A DNA stretch of 55,443 nt from Microvirga aerilata (GTDB taxonomy: Bacteria; Pseudomonadota; Alphaproteobacteria; Rhizobiales; Beijerinckiaceae), in assembly GCF_016743775.1 (NCBI RefSeq), contig NZ_JAEQMY010000034.1, positions 1 through 55,443 on the forward strand, read 5' to 3'. Below the pieces are notes generated by a model, which saw only the letters and a program-made list of their open reading frames with translations, was not told the origin of the DNA and ran no database searches. Both the position numbers and the translations under genes were made by a program. Shown piece after piece: positions 8,733 through 17,727 of this stretch. How positions within the stretch are numbered: the stretch's first letter is position 1; each line of letters starts with the position of its first letter.

Positions 8733-9746
8733 ATGCCAAACCGTCTTGTCGTCGCCCTCGCCTATGATCGCCTGAGCACCTTCGAATTCGGCACCGCCAT
8801 CGAGGTCTTCGGCCTGCCCCGTCCCGAGATGGGGCAGGACTGGTATCGCTTCGCGGTCTGCGCCATCGAACCGGGCCCCTTGAGAGCCACCGGCGGCTTT
8901 CGCATCATGGTCGACGGCGGAATCGAGCTCCTCGAGGAGGCTGACACCATCGTCATTCCAGGCTGGCGAGGCGCCTCCGCCGAGCCGGTTCCGCCGGTGC
9001 TGATCGAGGCGCTGAGACGAGCCCATGGTCGCGGCGCGCGCCTGATGTCCATCTGCTCCGGCGTGTTCGTGCTTGCCGCAACGGGGCTGCTGTCGGGCAA
9101 GCGGGCGACCACCCACTGGCATTATGCGGAACAGCTGTCCGCAGCCTATCCCGACATCGAGGTGGAGCCCGACGTTCTCTACGTGGACGAAGGCAGGGTG
9201 CTGACCTCGGCCGGCAGCGCTGCGGGCATCGATCTGTGCCTGCATGTGGTGCGCGCTGATTTCGGCCCGGATGTTGCCAATCGACTGGCTCGCCGTCTTG
9301 TCGTGCCGCCCCATCGCGAGGGCGGGCAGGCGCAGTTCATCGAGCGGCCCGTGCCCCCGGCGCGGGAAGGTGTGCGGTTCGCGCCCCTGTTCGACCGCAT
9401 GCGCGCCCGCCTTGCGGAGGAGCAGCCGATCGCGGAGCTTGCCGGGGAAGCAGGCATGAGCGTCCGCACGTTTCTCCGGCGCTTCAAGGCCGCGACAGGA
9501 ATGCCTCCGGGCGAGTGGCTGCTCGCCGAGCGCCTGATCCGCGCCCGCGAGCTGCTGGAGACCACATCCTGCTCCATCGAGAGCATCGCCGGCGCGACCG
9601 GGTTCGGCTCCTCGGCCACCCTTCGCCACCACTTCCGCACCCGCCTTGGTACCAGCCCTGCTGCCTACCGAGCCCGGTTTGCACAAGGAGCGAGCCGCGA
9701 TGCCGGTGGGGCCAGACAACAAAAAGCCGCCCCGGGGGGCGGCTGA
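8733..9746 (+). CDS. GlxA family transcriptional regulator (DJ-1/PfpI plus AraC HTH)
   Basis: The 337-residue protein has an N-terminal DJ-1/PfpI-like domain (about 1-180; nucleophile-elbow segment LMSICSGVFVLAATGLL and GRVLTSAGSAAGIDLCLHVV) and a C-terminal AraC-type double helix-turn-helix (about 215-325; AGMSVRTFLRRFKAATG and SIAGATGFGSSATLRHHFR). The conserved Cys is present, but in this family the domain is thought to sense a ligand rather than catalyse. ATG 8733 starts the fold (MPNRLVVALAYDRLSTFEF). The last residues (QQKAAPGGG) are encoded by the mucR terminator hairpin on the opposite strand. Confidence 0.92.
   Translation: MPNRLVVALAYDRLSTFEFGTAIEVFGLPRPEMGQDWYRFAVCAIEPGPLRATGGFRIMVDGGIELLEEADTIVIPGWRGASAEPVPPVLIEALRRAHGRGARLMSICSGVFVLAATGLLSGKRATTHWHYAEQLSAAYPDIEVEPDVLYVDEGRVLTSAGSAAGIDLCLHVVRADFGPDVANRLARRLVVPPHREGGQAQFIERPVPPAREGVRFAPLFDRMRARLAEEQPIAELAGEAGMSVRTFLRRFKAATGMPPGEWLLAERLIRARELLETTSCSIESIAGATGFGSSATLRHHFRTRLGTSPAAYRARFAQGASRDAGGARQQKAAPGGG
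9721..9744 (-). terminator. Rho-independent terminator of mucR
   Basis: Read on the minus strand, AGCCGCCC-loop-GGGCGGCT (8-bp perfect stem, 4-base loop, 9725-9744) is followed by TTTTTGTTG. It begins 25 bp after the mucR stop. It lies wholly within the coding sequence of the convergent regulator gene. Confidence 0.88.
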
Positions 9747-9768
9747 TGCGATCGACGGATTGCCGGGC

Positions 9769-10197
9769 TTAGCCGCGGGCGGAACGGCGCTTGCGGCGCT
9801 GCTGGCCGAGGCCCATTTCCTTGGCAAGCTCGGAGCGCGCCTTGGCGTAGTTGGGAGCCACCATCGGGTAATCGACGGGCAGAGCCCACTTTTCGCGGTA
9901 TTGCTCGGGGGTCATGTTGTACTGCGTGCGCAGGTGGCGCTTCAGCGACTTGAACTTCTTCCCGTCTTCGAGGCAGACGATGTAGTCCGGCGTGACGGAC
10001 TTCTTCACCGGAATGGCAGGCTTGGGCGCCTCGACAGGCGCTTCCACGGTGCCGCCCCCGACACGCAGAAGAGCGGAATGGATTTCGTTGATCAGGGTCG
10101 GAAGTTCGCCCGAAGGAACGGAGTTATTGCTCACGTACGCTGAAACGATATCCGCAGCCAGCTCGATGTAATTTGAAGCAGCGATGTTGTCGCTCAT
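9769..10197 (-). CDS. mucR: MucR/Ros family zinc-finger-type transcriptional regulator
   Basis: The 142-residue protein has the helical oligomerisation N-terminus ([18 protein letters not shown]), a linker rich in Pro/Lys, and the C-terminal Ros/MucR fold with [15 protein letters not shown] and [20 protein letters not shown]. MucR proteins are global regulators of surface polysaccharide, motility and cell cycle in Alphaproteobacteria and bind AT-rich DNA. The final zinc-ligand position is Gln (RTQYN) where Ros has His, so zinc coordination is probably lost, as described for some Mesorhizobium homologues. ATG 10197 has GGAAGAAAATCAAA before it. Confidence 0.93.
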   Translation of the reverse strand: MSDNIAASNYIELAADIVSAYVSNNSVPSGELPTLINEIHSALLRVGGGTVEAPVEAPKPAIPVKKSVTPDYIVCLEDGKKFKSLKRHLRTQYNMTPEQYREKWALPVDYPMVAPNYAKARSELAKEMGLGQQRRKRRSARG

Positions 10198-10622
10198 TTT
10201 GATTTTCTTCCTTTCCGGCCCTTCAGAACAGCTCAAAAAAGCTTTTCAACCTATATTTGAACATTCTTGTCTGAAGCAATGCTTACTTCATCCTGGAGCC
10301 GCACCGTAATTGCACAGAAATCGTGCTCGTTTGTCAGGTATGTCAAATTTTACCCCATTGCAAGATGTTCAAAAGGAAAACTTTGGAAAACTTCGTATCA
10401 ACTTTCACTTTGCAATAAACCTACGCTCAAAATTTAATGGCTTGGGCCACAGGTTAAGGCTTTGGTCACACAATAATCGCGGCTGCAGCCTGAAGAAGTA
10501 GTCTGAAAGGCCCCTCTTCTTAACGCTGGCGACCTTTGCGTGCCCATTTCGGACCTGCCGTGGGAAAATCGAGTTATCTGTGCATAATCGCCCCTCCTCG
10601 CCGATCTGATCCGGATGATTTC
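10198..10622. other. AT-rich intergenic region upstream of mucR and the S9 peptidase
   Basis: This 425-bp stretch is clearly richer in A+T than its neighbours, with runs such as AAAAAAGCTTTT (palindrome AAAAGCTTTT at 10237-10246) and many TA/TTT steps around 10310-10440. It holds the divergent promoters of mucR and the peptidase gene. MucR proteins bind AT-rich DNA, so autoregulation here is plausible. A 63-codon ORF inside it has no coding character. Confidence 0.6.
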
Positions 10623-12734
10623 ATGACACTTGAGCGCCTCCCCTTCTCGAACTTGCCTGCTGCCCCGTCGATTCCCGCCAAACCGCATGTTTTCGACGTT
10701 CATGGCGTTCGCATTCAGGACGATTACGCTTGGCTGAAGGACGAGAACTGGAAAGAGGTGCTTAAGAACCCGGAAGTGCTGGACCCCTCCATTCGCGGCT
10801 GCCTTGAGCACGAGAACGCCTATGCGGCCGCAGCCTTCGCCGGCACGGAGGAGTTTCAGGCCCGGCTCGTCGCCGAGATGCGGGGACGCATCAAGGAGGA
10901 CGATTCCTCCGTTCCCGATCCCGACGGTCCCTTCGCCTACTTCACCCGCTACCGGGAAGGCGGGCAGCATCCTCTCGTCTGCCGCCAGCCCAGGGACGGC
11001 GGGGCGGAGACGATCATGCTGGACGGGGACAAGGAGGCGCAAGGCCACCCCTTCTTCGATCTCGGCGGCGCGGAGCACTCGCCGGACCATCGCCTCATGG
11101 CCTGGGGCGCAGACATCAAAGGCTCCGAATACTTCACGATCCGGGTGCGGGATCTCGAAAGCGGCGCCGACCTCCCCGACGAGGTTCCCCATGCCTCCGG
11201 CAGCATGGTGTGGCTCAACGATTCATCGGGCTTCTACTACGTGGAACTCGACGAGAACCATCGCCCCGTCCGCGTCAGGCGCCACCTCCTCGGCTCGGGC
11301 CCCGAACAGGACCAGGTGATCTATGAAGAGAAGGATCCCGGCTTCTTCGTGAAGCTCGGGACCACCCAGTCGGATGCTTTCGTGCTCATCGAGGCGAGCG
11401 ACCATGAAACATCCGAGATCTGGCTGCTCGACCGGACAGATCCGTCGGCCGCGCCGAGGGTCGTCGAGCCCCGCACGCTCCAGCTCAAATACGACGTGGA
11501 GCATCATGGAAGCAGCCTGATCATCCTCACCAACGCGGACGGCTCCGAGGACTTCAAGATCGTATCGGCTCCCGTGGCGACGCCCGGGCGGGCGCATTGG
11601 CAGGATCTTGTGCCCTACAGGCCCGGCACCATGATCCTGTCGGCCGTGGCGCTTGCCCGCTATCTCGTGCGCCTCGAGCGCGAGGATGCAAACCCGCGAA
11701 TCGTGTTGCGGGAGTTCGCCACGGGGCGCGAGAAAACGGTCGCCTTCGACGAGGAGGCGTACTCCCTCGGCTTCTCTGCGGGCTACGAGTTCGACACGGA
11801 TGTGATCCGCTACCACTACTCCTCCCTGACCACGCCGAGCGAAGTCATCGACTACAACCTGCGCACCGGGGAGCGCACCCTTCGCAAGCGGCAGGAGGTG
11901 CCGAGCGGCCATAACCCGGCCGACTACGTCACCCGGCGCGTGTTCGCCACGGCCCCGGACGGGGAGCAGGTTCCCGTCTCGCTCATCCACCGCAAGGAGG
12001 TCGCCCTCGACGGGTCCGCACCCTGCCTGCTGTACGGCTACGGCTCCTACGGCATGTCCATGCCGGCAAGCTTCCGCACAGGGATCCTCTCCCTGGTTGA
12101 CCGGGGCTTCGTCTACGCCATCGCCCATATTCGGGGCGGCACCGAAAAGGGCTGGCGCTGGTACATGGACGGCAAGCGCGAGAAGAAGACGAACACGTTC
12201 ACCGACTTCATCGCCTGCGGCGAGGCGCTCATCCAGGCAGGCTATACGTCCCGCGGGCGCATCGTGGCGCACGGGGGCAGCGCGGGCGGCATGCTCATGG
12301 GAGCCGTGGCCAATCTGGCGCCGGATCTGTTTGCGGGCATCATCTCCGAGGTGCCCTTCGTCGATGTGCTCAACACCATGCTCGACAGCAGCCTGCCTCT
12401 CACCCCGCCCGAATGGCCGGAATGGGGCAATCCGGCTGCCGACGAGGCCGCCTTCCGCACGATCCTGTCCTATTCGCCCTACGACAACGTGAAGCCGCAA
12501 GCCTATCCGGCGATCCTGGCGCTTGCGGGTCTCACCGACCCGCGGGTCACCTATTGGGAGCCCGCCAAGTGGGTTGCACGGCTCCGGGCGACGAAGACGG
12601 GCGGCGGACCGATCCTGCTCCGGCTCAACATGGAGGCGGGCCATGGGGGCGCTGCCGGCCGGTTCGACCGCCTCGAGGAGGTGGCCCTCGCCTATACTTT
12701 CGCTCTCAAGTGCATAGGGGGCTTTCAGACTTGA
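10623..12734 (+). CDS. S9 family prolyl oligopeptidase / oligopeptidase B-like
   Basis: The 703-residue protein has an N-terminal beta-propeller region and a C-terminal alpha/beta hydrolase domain. The nucleophile is in GGSAGG (about Ser553), with the catalytic Asp in LTDPRVTYWEPAKW and His in EAGHGG. The N-terminal HGVRIQDDYAWLKDENW segment is typical of S9A peptidases. It would cleave short peptides after basic or prolyl residues in the cytoplasm; no signal peptide is seen. ATG 10623 was chosen because it starts just before the conserved N-terminal segment. Confidence 0.93.
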   Translation: MTLERLPFSNLPAAPSIPAKPHVFDVHGVRIQDDYAWLKDENWKEVLKNPEVLDPSIRGCLEHENAYAAAAFAGTEEFQARLVAEMRGRIKEDDSSVPDPDGPFAYFTRYREGGQHPLVCRQPRDGGAETIMLDGDKEAQGHPFFDLGGAEHSPDHRLMAWGADIKGSEYFTIRVRDLESGADLPDEVPHASGSMVWLNDSSGFYYVELDENHRPVRVRRHLLGSGPEQDQVIYEEKDPGFFVKLGTTQSDAFVLIEASDHETSEIWLLDRTDPSAAPRVVEPRTLQLKYDVEHHGSSLIILTNADGSEDFKIVSAPVATPGRAHWQDLVPYRPGTMILSAVALARYLVRLEREDANPRIVLREFATGREKTVAFDEEAYSLGFSAGYEFDTDVIRYHYSSLTTPSEVIDYNLRTGERTLRKRQEVPSGHNPADYVTRRVFATAPDGEQVPVSLIHRKEVALDGSAPCLLYGYGSYGMSMPASFRTGILSLVDRGFVYAIAHIRGGTEKGWRWYMDGKREKKTNTFTDFIACGEALIQAGYTSRGRIVAHGGSAGGMLMGAVANLAPDLFAGIISEVPFVDVLNTMLDSSLPLTPPEWPEWGNPAADEAAFRTILSYSPYDNVKPQAYPAILALAGLTDPRVTYWEPAKWVARLRATKTGGGPILLRLNMEAGHGGAAGRFDRLEEVALAYTFALKCIGGFQT

Positions 12735-12821
12735 CGCGAAGCCCTATGTCCCGTTGTACCGTATCCTGCCGCAGAAGTTGCGGCGGCGATGGGGCGTTGG
12801 GGATTTCGAGAGTAAGCGTCA

Positions 12822-15197
12822 ATGACCGAAAGGGGCCCTTCAGAGCCGGCCGCCGATGTTGCTTCCTATGGGGAAGGCGATAAGCAGCGCCTTGCGGATC
12901 TGGAGCGCCGCGTTCGCGAGGCGGAGGATGCCCTGCGCCTGAGCAACGGCAAGTTGCGGATGGCGCTCGACATCGGCAGGATCGGCGCCTGGGAGCGCAA
13001 CCTGGACACCGGCGAGATTACCGGGACTCCAACGTTCAAGGCCAATCTCGGCCTCCCGCCGGATGCATCGCTGACCTATGACGCGTTCCAGAAGCTCGTT
13101 CATCCGGGCGACGTCGAGCGGATGAACCAAGCCATGGTCTTCGCCCTCAAGACGAAGACTGATTTCAACGTCGAGTATCGCGTCATCCGCCCGGACGGTC
13201 GCATCGGGCGCGTCCTGGTGCGAGGGGGCGCGATCTTCGAAGGCGACAGGCCCGTGCGTCTCATGGGGATCACCCAGGATGTGACGGCCCGCGAGAAGGC
13301 AAAGGAGGACATGCACTCGGCCCAGCGCCGGCAGGAATTCCTCCTGAACCTCAACGATCAGCTGCGCAGCCTCGAGAGTCCTGACGCCATCATGGAGGCC
13401 ACGGCCCAAAGCCTCGGGCGTTTCCTGAAGGTGGATTGCGCCGGGTATGGCGAGGTGGACGAGGAGCGCGGCATCATCCTGGTGGAACGGGAATGGTCCA
13501 AGGGCGCCATCGGCAACGAGGGCCGGGCTTACCGCCTCTACGATTTCCTTCCCACCATGATGGCGGAGCTCAAGCAGGGTCGGCCGATCTTCGTCGAGGA
13601 CATCAAGACCGATCCACGCGCCGACAGCTCCGACGTCCAGGCGGCATACAGCACGATCAACGCCCGCTCGGCGCTTGCCGTCCCCCTTCTCAAGAACCAG
13701 AAGCTGACCGCCGTGCTCTACATGCATTCGTCGGAGCCCCGCGCCTGGTTCGGGGACGAGCTGTCCCTGGTCGAGGACGTGGCGGAGCGGACCTGGACGG
13801 CTGTCGAAAAGGCGCGAGCGGAGATCGAGCTGCGCGAAACCGACGCCCGCTTCCGCCTGATTGCGGAGTCGCTTCCCGCGCTCGTGTGGATCCTCAATCC
13901 CAAGACCGAGCTGCTTTATACGAACGAACGGTGGGTGACCTATTCGGGCCTTTCTCCCGAAGAGGCGCTCGGCCATAGCTGGACGCGGGCCATTCATCCC
14001 GACGACATGGCCAGGATGAGCCAGGAGCTGGTGCCGGTCGTGACCCTGCACACCCCTTACGTGACCGAGGCGCGCTACCGATCGCATGAAGGCGTCTACC
14101 GATGGCACCTGATCCAGGGCGCCACGATCCATTCCCCGACCGGAGAGTTCAAGGGCTGGGTCGGCACCAGCGTGGATATCCACGACCTCAAGGTGACGGA
14201 GGAAGCGCTCAGGGCCAGCGAAGAGCAGCTGCGCATCGCGCTGCAGGCTGCCAGGATGGGCGATTGGACCTGGCATACAGCCACCAACACCTGCACGCTC
14301 TCGCAGAGGGCCGCAGAAATTTTCGGGCTTCCCCACGGCATGATCGCGAAGGAGGAGGTGGAAAAGAGAATACATCCGTCCGACCTGCCTCGAGTGCTCG
14401 AGGAAAAGGCAAGCGCCATCCGGAACCGGACGGATTTCAGCATCGAGCTCAGGGTCAGGCGCCTGCACGACGACGCGCTCGTCTGGGTCGCGTCTCAGGG
14501 TAAGGTCACCTATAACCAGGACGGCACCGTGAGCCGTGTGACCGGCATCGTTCAGGACGTCACGGATCGCAAGCATGCGGAGGAGGGCCAGCAGCTGCTG
14601 ATCCGCGAGCTGCACCACCGGGTCAAGAACACGCTTGCCACCGTGCAGGCCATCGTCGGCTCCACCGCCCGCACCGCGTCAAGCATCGACGAGTTCTACC
14701 AGGGCTTCGTCGGCCGCATCGTGTCCCTGGCCCGCACCCACAACCTGCTCACCGAGGACCTCTGGCAAAAGGCGGCGCTCGAGGATCTCGTTCAGACCGA
14801 GCTCGGCCCCTACGAGGACGAGGCGCGCAACCGCATCGCCATCGACGGCCCGCACGTGGAGCTGCCCTCGGAGGCGGCCGTGCCCATCGGCATGGCCATT
14901 CACGAGCTGACCACCAACGCGGCCAAGCACGGGGCGCTGTCCACCTTTGGCGGGCAGGTGGAGGTCAGCTGGCGCATCGTGCAGGCAGAGCGGGCGATGC
15001 TGCAGTTCACCTGGGTGGAGCGTGGCGGGCCGCGGGTGAGCACGCCCACGCGCCAGGGCTTTGTCTCGCGTCTGCTGCAGCGGGTTCTGGCCACGCAGCT
15101 TCAGGCGGATGTGGCCATGGAGTTCCCGGAGGAGGGCCTGTGCTTTTCCATGACCATGCCCATCCCAGGCGATCCGCCACTCTTCAATCCCGGCTGA
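12822..15197 (+). CDS. PAS/GAF sensor histidine kinase, HWE family (copy 1)
   Basis: The 791-residue soluble kinase carries a PAS domain (about 45-165), a GAF domain (about 175-330), two further PAS domains (about 340-465 and 465-590) and an HWE kinase module. The H-box is RELHHRVKNTLA (phospho-acceptor about His598), the N-box HELTTNAAKHGALS and the WxE motif FTWVERGGP. The glycine-rich ATP-lid motif reads RQGFVSRLL, where Val748 replaces the glycine found in the downstream paralogue and usual in the family, so nucleotide binding may be impaired. No response regulator is adjacent. Its last 604 bp are nearly identical to the next gene. Confidence 0.93.
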   Translation: MTERGPSEPAADVASYGEGDKQRLADLERRVREAEDALRLSNGKLRMALDIGRIGAWERNLDTGEITGTPTFKANLGLPPDASLTYDAFQKLVHPGDVERMNQAMVFALKTKTDFNVEYRVIRPDGRIGRVLVRGGAIFEGDRPVRLMGITQDVTAREKAKEDMHSAQRRQEFLLNLNDQLRSLESPDAIMEATAQSLGRFLKVDCAGYGEVDEERGIILVEREWSKGAIGNEGRAYRLYDFLPTMMAELKQGRPIFVEDIKTDPRADSSDVQAAYSTINARSALAVPLLKNQKLTAVLYMHSSEPRAWFGDELSLVEDVAERTWTAVEKARAEIELRETDARFRLIAESLPALVWILNPKTELLYTNERWVTYSGLSPEEALGHSWTRAIHPDDMARMSQELVPVVTLHTPYVTEARYRSHEGVYRWHLIQGATIHSPTGEFKGWVGTSVDIHDLKVTEEALRASEEQLRIALQAARMGDWTWHTATNTCTLSQRAAEIFGLPHGMIAKEEVEKRIHPSDLPRVLEEKASAIRNRTDFSIELRVRRLHDDALVWVASQGKVTYNQDGTVSRVTGIVQDVTDRKHAEEGQQLLIRELHHRVKNTLATVQAIVGSTARTASSIDEFYQGFVGRIVSLARTHNLLTEDLWQKAALEDLVQTELGPYEDEARNRIAIDGPHVELPSEAAVPIGMAIHELTTNAAKHGALSTFGGQVEVSWRIVQAERAMLQFTWVERGGPRVSTPTRQGFVSRLLQRVLATQLQADVAMEFPEEGLCFSMTMPIPGDPPLFNPG
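14587..15190 (+). repeat. 604-bp direct repeat, copy 1 (kinase module)
   Basis: This block matches 17108-17711 at a constant offset of 2521 bp with 602 of 604 bases identical by direct reading. The differences are T/G at 15064 and T/C at 15141, both changing the amino acid. The flanks diverge at once (G/C at 14586, C/G at 15191). Confidence 0.97.
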
Positions 15198-15336
15198 GGA
15201 ATGAACTAACCTTGCATTGAACCGTCACTGGCTCGAATGCTTTATTGTAGCCTGCATCTGCTGGCATTGCGGCACGAGGTGACGTAGCCTCCATAAAGGC
15301 CTAGAAAGCAGCAGAGGCAGCTCAAGAGCATCATTC

Positions 15337-17721
15337 ATGACCAACAGGGTCGAAGTCCCGAACTTTCCAAGAGCCCTGACGCCGCAAGCCGCAGCGGAGC
15401 GGCAACCGGACCAGCAGGACAGTGGCCCGGATGCAGCCGCCCGCGAAGCCCGCTGCAACGGCGCCGCGCTGCGGCTGGCGCTCGAGATCGGAAAGCTGGG
15501 ATCCTTCGAACGCGATCTCGTCACGAACGAGATGACCGCCAACGCAACCTGCAAAGCGCATCTGGGACTTGCGCCCAATGAGCCCCTGACCTTCGAGTTG
15601 CTGAAGAGGCTGCAGCATCCCGGCGACACCGAACGAATCAACCAGGCCGTTACCTATGCGCTGGCGACGAAGTCCGACTTCAACGTGGAACACCGCGTGG
15701 TGCGCCCCGACGGCTATATCGGCCGCATCCTCGTGAGAGGCACGCCGATCTTCGAAGGCGGCAGGCCGGTTCGCCTGGTGGGCGTCACGCAGGATGTGAC
15801 GGAGCGGGAGCGCGCCAGGGAAGAACTCAAGGATGCCCAGCGCCGCCAGGACTTTCTCCTGAAGCTCAGCGATCAGCTTCGGAACGCCCAGGACCCCTTC
15901 GCCATCATGGAGGCGACGGCCCAGAGCATCGGCCAGCTCCTGAAGGCGGACTGCGTCGGCTATGGGGAGGTGGACGACGATCGCGGGATTGTGCTCGTCG
16001 AGCGGGAATGGTCCAGGGGGGCGATCAGCAATGAGGGCCGCGCCTACCGCCTCCAGGAATTCCTGCATGGCATGATCGACGATTCGAAGGACGGCCAGAC
16101 CTTAGCCATCGCGGATATCGCGACCGATCCGAGAACGGGCTCCCCTGCCCTTCAGAGCTTCTACAGCACCATCAATGCCAGGGCGGTTCTCACGGTGCCG
16201 CTGCTCAAGAACGGCCACATCACGGCGATCCTTTACGTCACCTCGTCTGCGCCCCGCGCCTGGTCCCATGAGGATCTGTCCTTGGTGGAGGATGTGGCCG
16301 AGCGCACCTGGACGGCCGTCGAGAAGCTGCGGGCGCAACGGAACCTGCACGAGACCGAGTTTCGCTTTCACACCTTCACCCGCGCCCTCCCGGGCTTCGC
16401 ATGGATCGCCACGCCGGACCTTGAGCTGATCTATTATGTAAACGAGCAGAGCTGGTTCGAATTTTCGGGTCTGTCGAGAGAGCAGACCCTGGGTCACGGC
16501 TGGCTGTCCATCATCCATCCCGAAGATCTCGCCCGGGTGATGGAGGACTCCAAGAACGCCACCGATGACGTTATCGAAGGGGAGATGCGCTATCGCTCGG
16601 CTGACGGCACCTACCACTGGCATGCGGTGCGGGTCGGCTCCCTCTGCGACTCGGATGGTACGTTCAAGGGCAAGATCGGGACGAGCATCAACATCCACAA
16701 CCTCAAGGAGACGGAAGCCGCCCTGCGCAAGAGCGAGGAGCGCTTGGCCTTGGCCCAGCGCGCCGCCAGGATCGGCGTCTTCGATTGGGACGTCGCCAGC
16801 GGGGCGATCAGCTGGACGGCCGAGCAGGAACACATGTTCGGGATTGAGCTCGGCAGCTTCGAGGGAAACTACGAAGGCTGGAGCTCCCGCGTGCACCCGG
16901 CCGATGTCGCCGCGTTCGAGAAGAATTTCCGCGAGGCCATTGCCCGTAACGAACAGGAGCTGCCTTTCGCGTACCGGGTTCCTCTGGCCGATCGTTCGTT
17001 CCGCCACATCGAAGGCAGGATGATGATCCTGTATGGCCCGGACGGCAGCCCTGCGCGCATCATCGGCGTCAACATCGACGTGACGAAGCACAAGCATGCG
17101 GAGGAGCGCCAGCAGCTGCTGATCCGCGAGCTGCACCACCGGGTCAAGAACACGCTTGCCACCGTGCAGGCCATCGTCGGCTCCACCGCCCGCACCGCGT
17201 CAAGCATCGACGAGTTCTACCAGGGCTTCGTCGGCCGCATCGTGTCCCTGGCCCGCACCCACAACCTGCTCACCGAGGACCTCTGGCAAAAGGCGGCGCT
17301 CGAGGATCTCGTTCAGACCGAGCTCGGCCCCTACGAGGACGAGGCGCGCAACCGCATCGCCATCGACGGCCCGCACGTGGAGCTGCCCTCGGAGGCGGCC
17401 GTGCCCATCGGCATGGCCATTCACGAGCTGACCACCAACGCGGCCAAGCACGGGGCGCTGTCCACCTTTGGCGGGCAGGTGGAGGTCAGCTGGCGCATCG
17501 TGCAGGCAGAGCGGGCGATGCTGCAGTTCACCTGGGTGGAGCGTGGCGGGCCGCGGGTGAGCACGCCCACGCGCCAGGGCTTTGGCTCGCGTCTGCTGCA
17601 GCGGGTTCTGGCCACGCAGCTTCAGGCGGATGTGGCCATGGAGTTCCCGGAGGAGGGCCTGCGCTTTTCCATGACCATGCCCATCCCAGGCGATCCGCCA
17701 CTCTTCAATCCGGACAAGTAG
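15337..17721 (+). CDS. PAS/GAF sensor histidine kinase, HWE family (copy 2)
   Basis: The 794-residue kinase has the same domain order as the upstream gene: PAS, GAF, two PAS, HWE kinase. The sensory part is a clear but diverged paralogue (for example LLKRLQHPGDTERINQAVTYAL against FQKLVHPGDVERMNQAMVFAL), whereas the kinase module is almost identical. H-box His600, N-box HELTTNAAKHGALS and WxE are present, and the glycine motif is intact (RQGFGSRLL, Gly750). No membrane segment is seen, so it is cytoplasmic. The ATG at 15337 gives the start that matches copy 1 architecture. Confidence 0.93.
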   Translation: MTNRVEVPNFPRALTPQAAAERQPDQQDSGPDAAAREARCNGAALRLALEIGKLGSFERDLVTNEMTANATCKAHLGLAPNEPLTFELLKRLQHPGDTERINQAVTYALATKSDFNVEHRVVRPDGYIGRILVRGTPIFEGGRPVRLVGVTQDVTERERAREELKDAQRRQDFLLKLSDQLRNAQDPFAIMEATAQSIGQLLKADCVGYGEVDDDRGIVLVEREWSRGAISNEGRAYRLQEFLHGMIDDSKDGQTLAIADIATDPRTGSPALQSFYSTINARAVLTVPLLKNGHITAILYVTSSAPRAWSHEDLSLVEDVAERTWTAVEKLRAQRNLHETEFRFHTFTRALPGFAWIATPDLELIYYVNEQSWFEFSGLSREQTLGHGWLSIIHPEDLARVMEDSKNATDDVIEGEMRYRSADGTYHWHAVRVGSLCDSDGTFKGKIGTSINIHNLKETEAALRKSEERLALAQRAARIGVFDWDVASGAISWTAEQEHMFGIELGSFEGNYEGWSSRVHPADVAAFEKNFREAIARNEQELPFAYRVPLADRSFRHIEGRMMILYGPDGSPARIIGVNIDVTKHKHAEERQQLLIRELHHRVKNTLATVQAIVGSTARTASSIDEFYQGFVGRIVSLARTHNLLTEDLWQKAALEDLVQTELGPYEDEARNRIAIDGPHVELPSEAAVPIGMAIHELTTNAAKHGALSTFGGQVEVSWRIVQAERAMLQFTWVERGGPRVSTPTRQGFGSRLLQRVLATQLQADVAMEFPEEGLRFSMTMPIPGDPPLFNPDK
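17108..17711 (+). repeat. 604-bp direct repeat, copy 2 (kinase module)
   Basis: Second copy of the block at 14587-15190; 602/604 identical. It ends seven codons before or at the last residues of both kinases (FNP), so the repeat covers exactly the phospho-acceptor and ATPase parts of the proteins. Confidence 0.97.
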
Positions 17722-17727
17722 GTTCCC

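Noticed and set aside
10249..10283. Possible promoter of mucR on the minus strand (TTGCTT and TATAGG-like boxes)
   Set aside because: Spacing and match to the consensus are too poor to be stated as a feature.
10310..10501. 63-codon ORF in the mucR upstream region
   Set aside because: AT-rich regulatory-type sequence with no coding bias or ribosome-binding site.
11223..12644. 473-codon open frame antisense to the S9 peptidase gene
   Set aside because: High-GC shadow frame; the plus strand carries an unmistakable catalytic domain.
12840..14618. 592-codon open frame antisense to the first kinase
   Set aside because: Shadow of the PAS/GAF coding region; no ribosome-binding site and no domain character.
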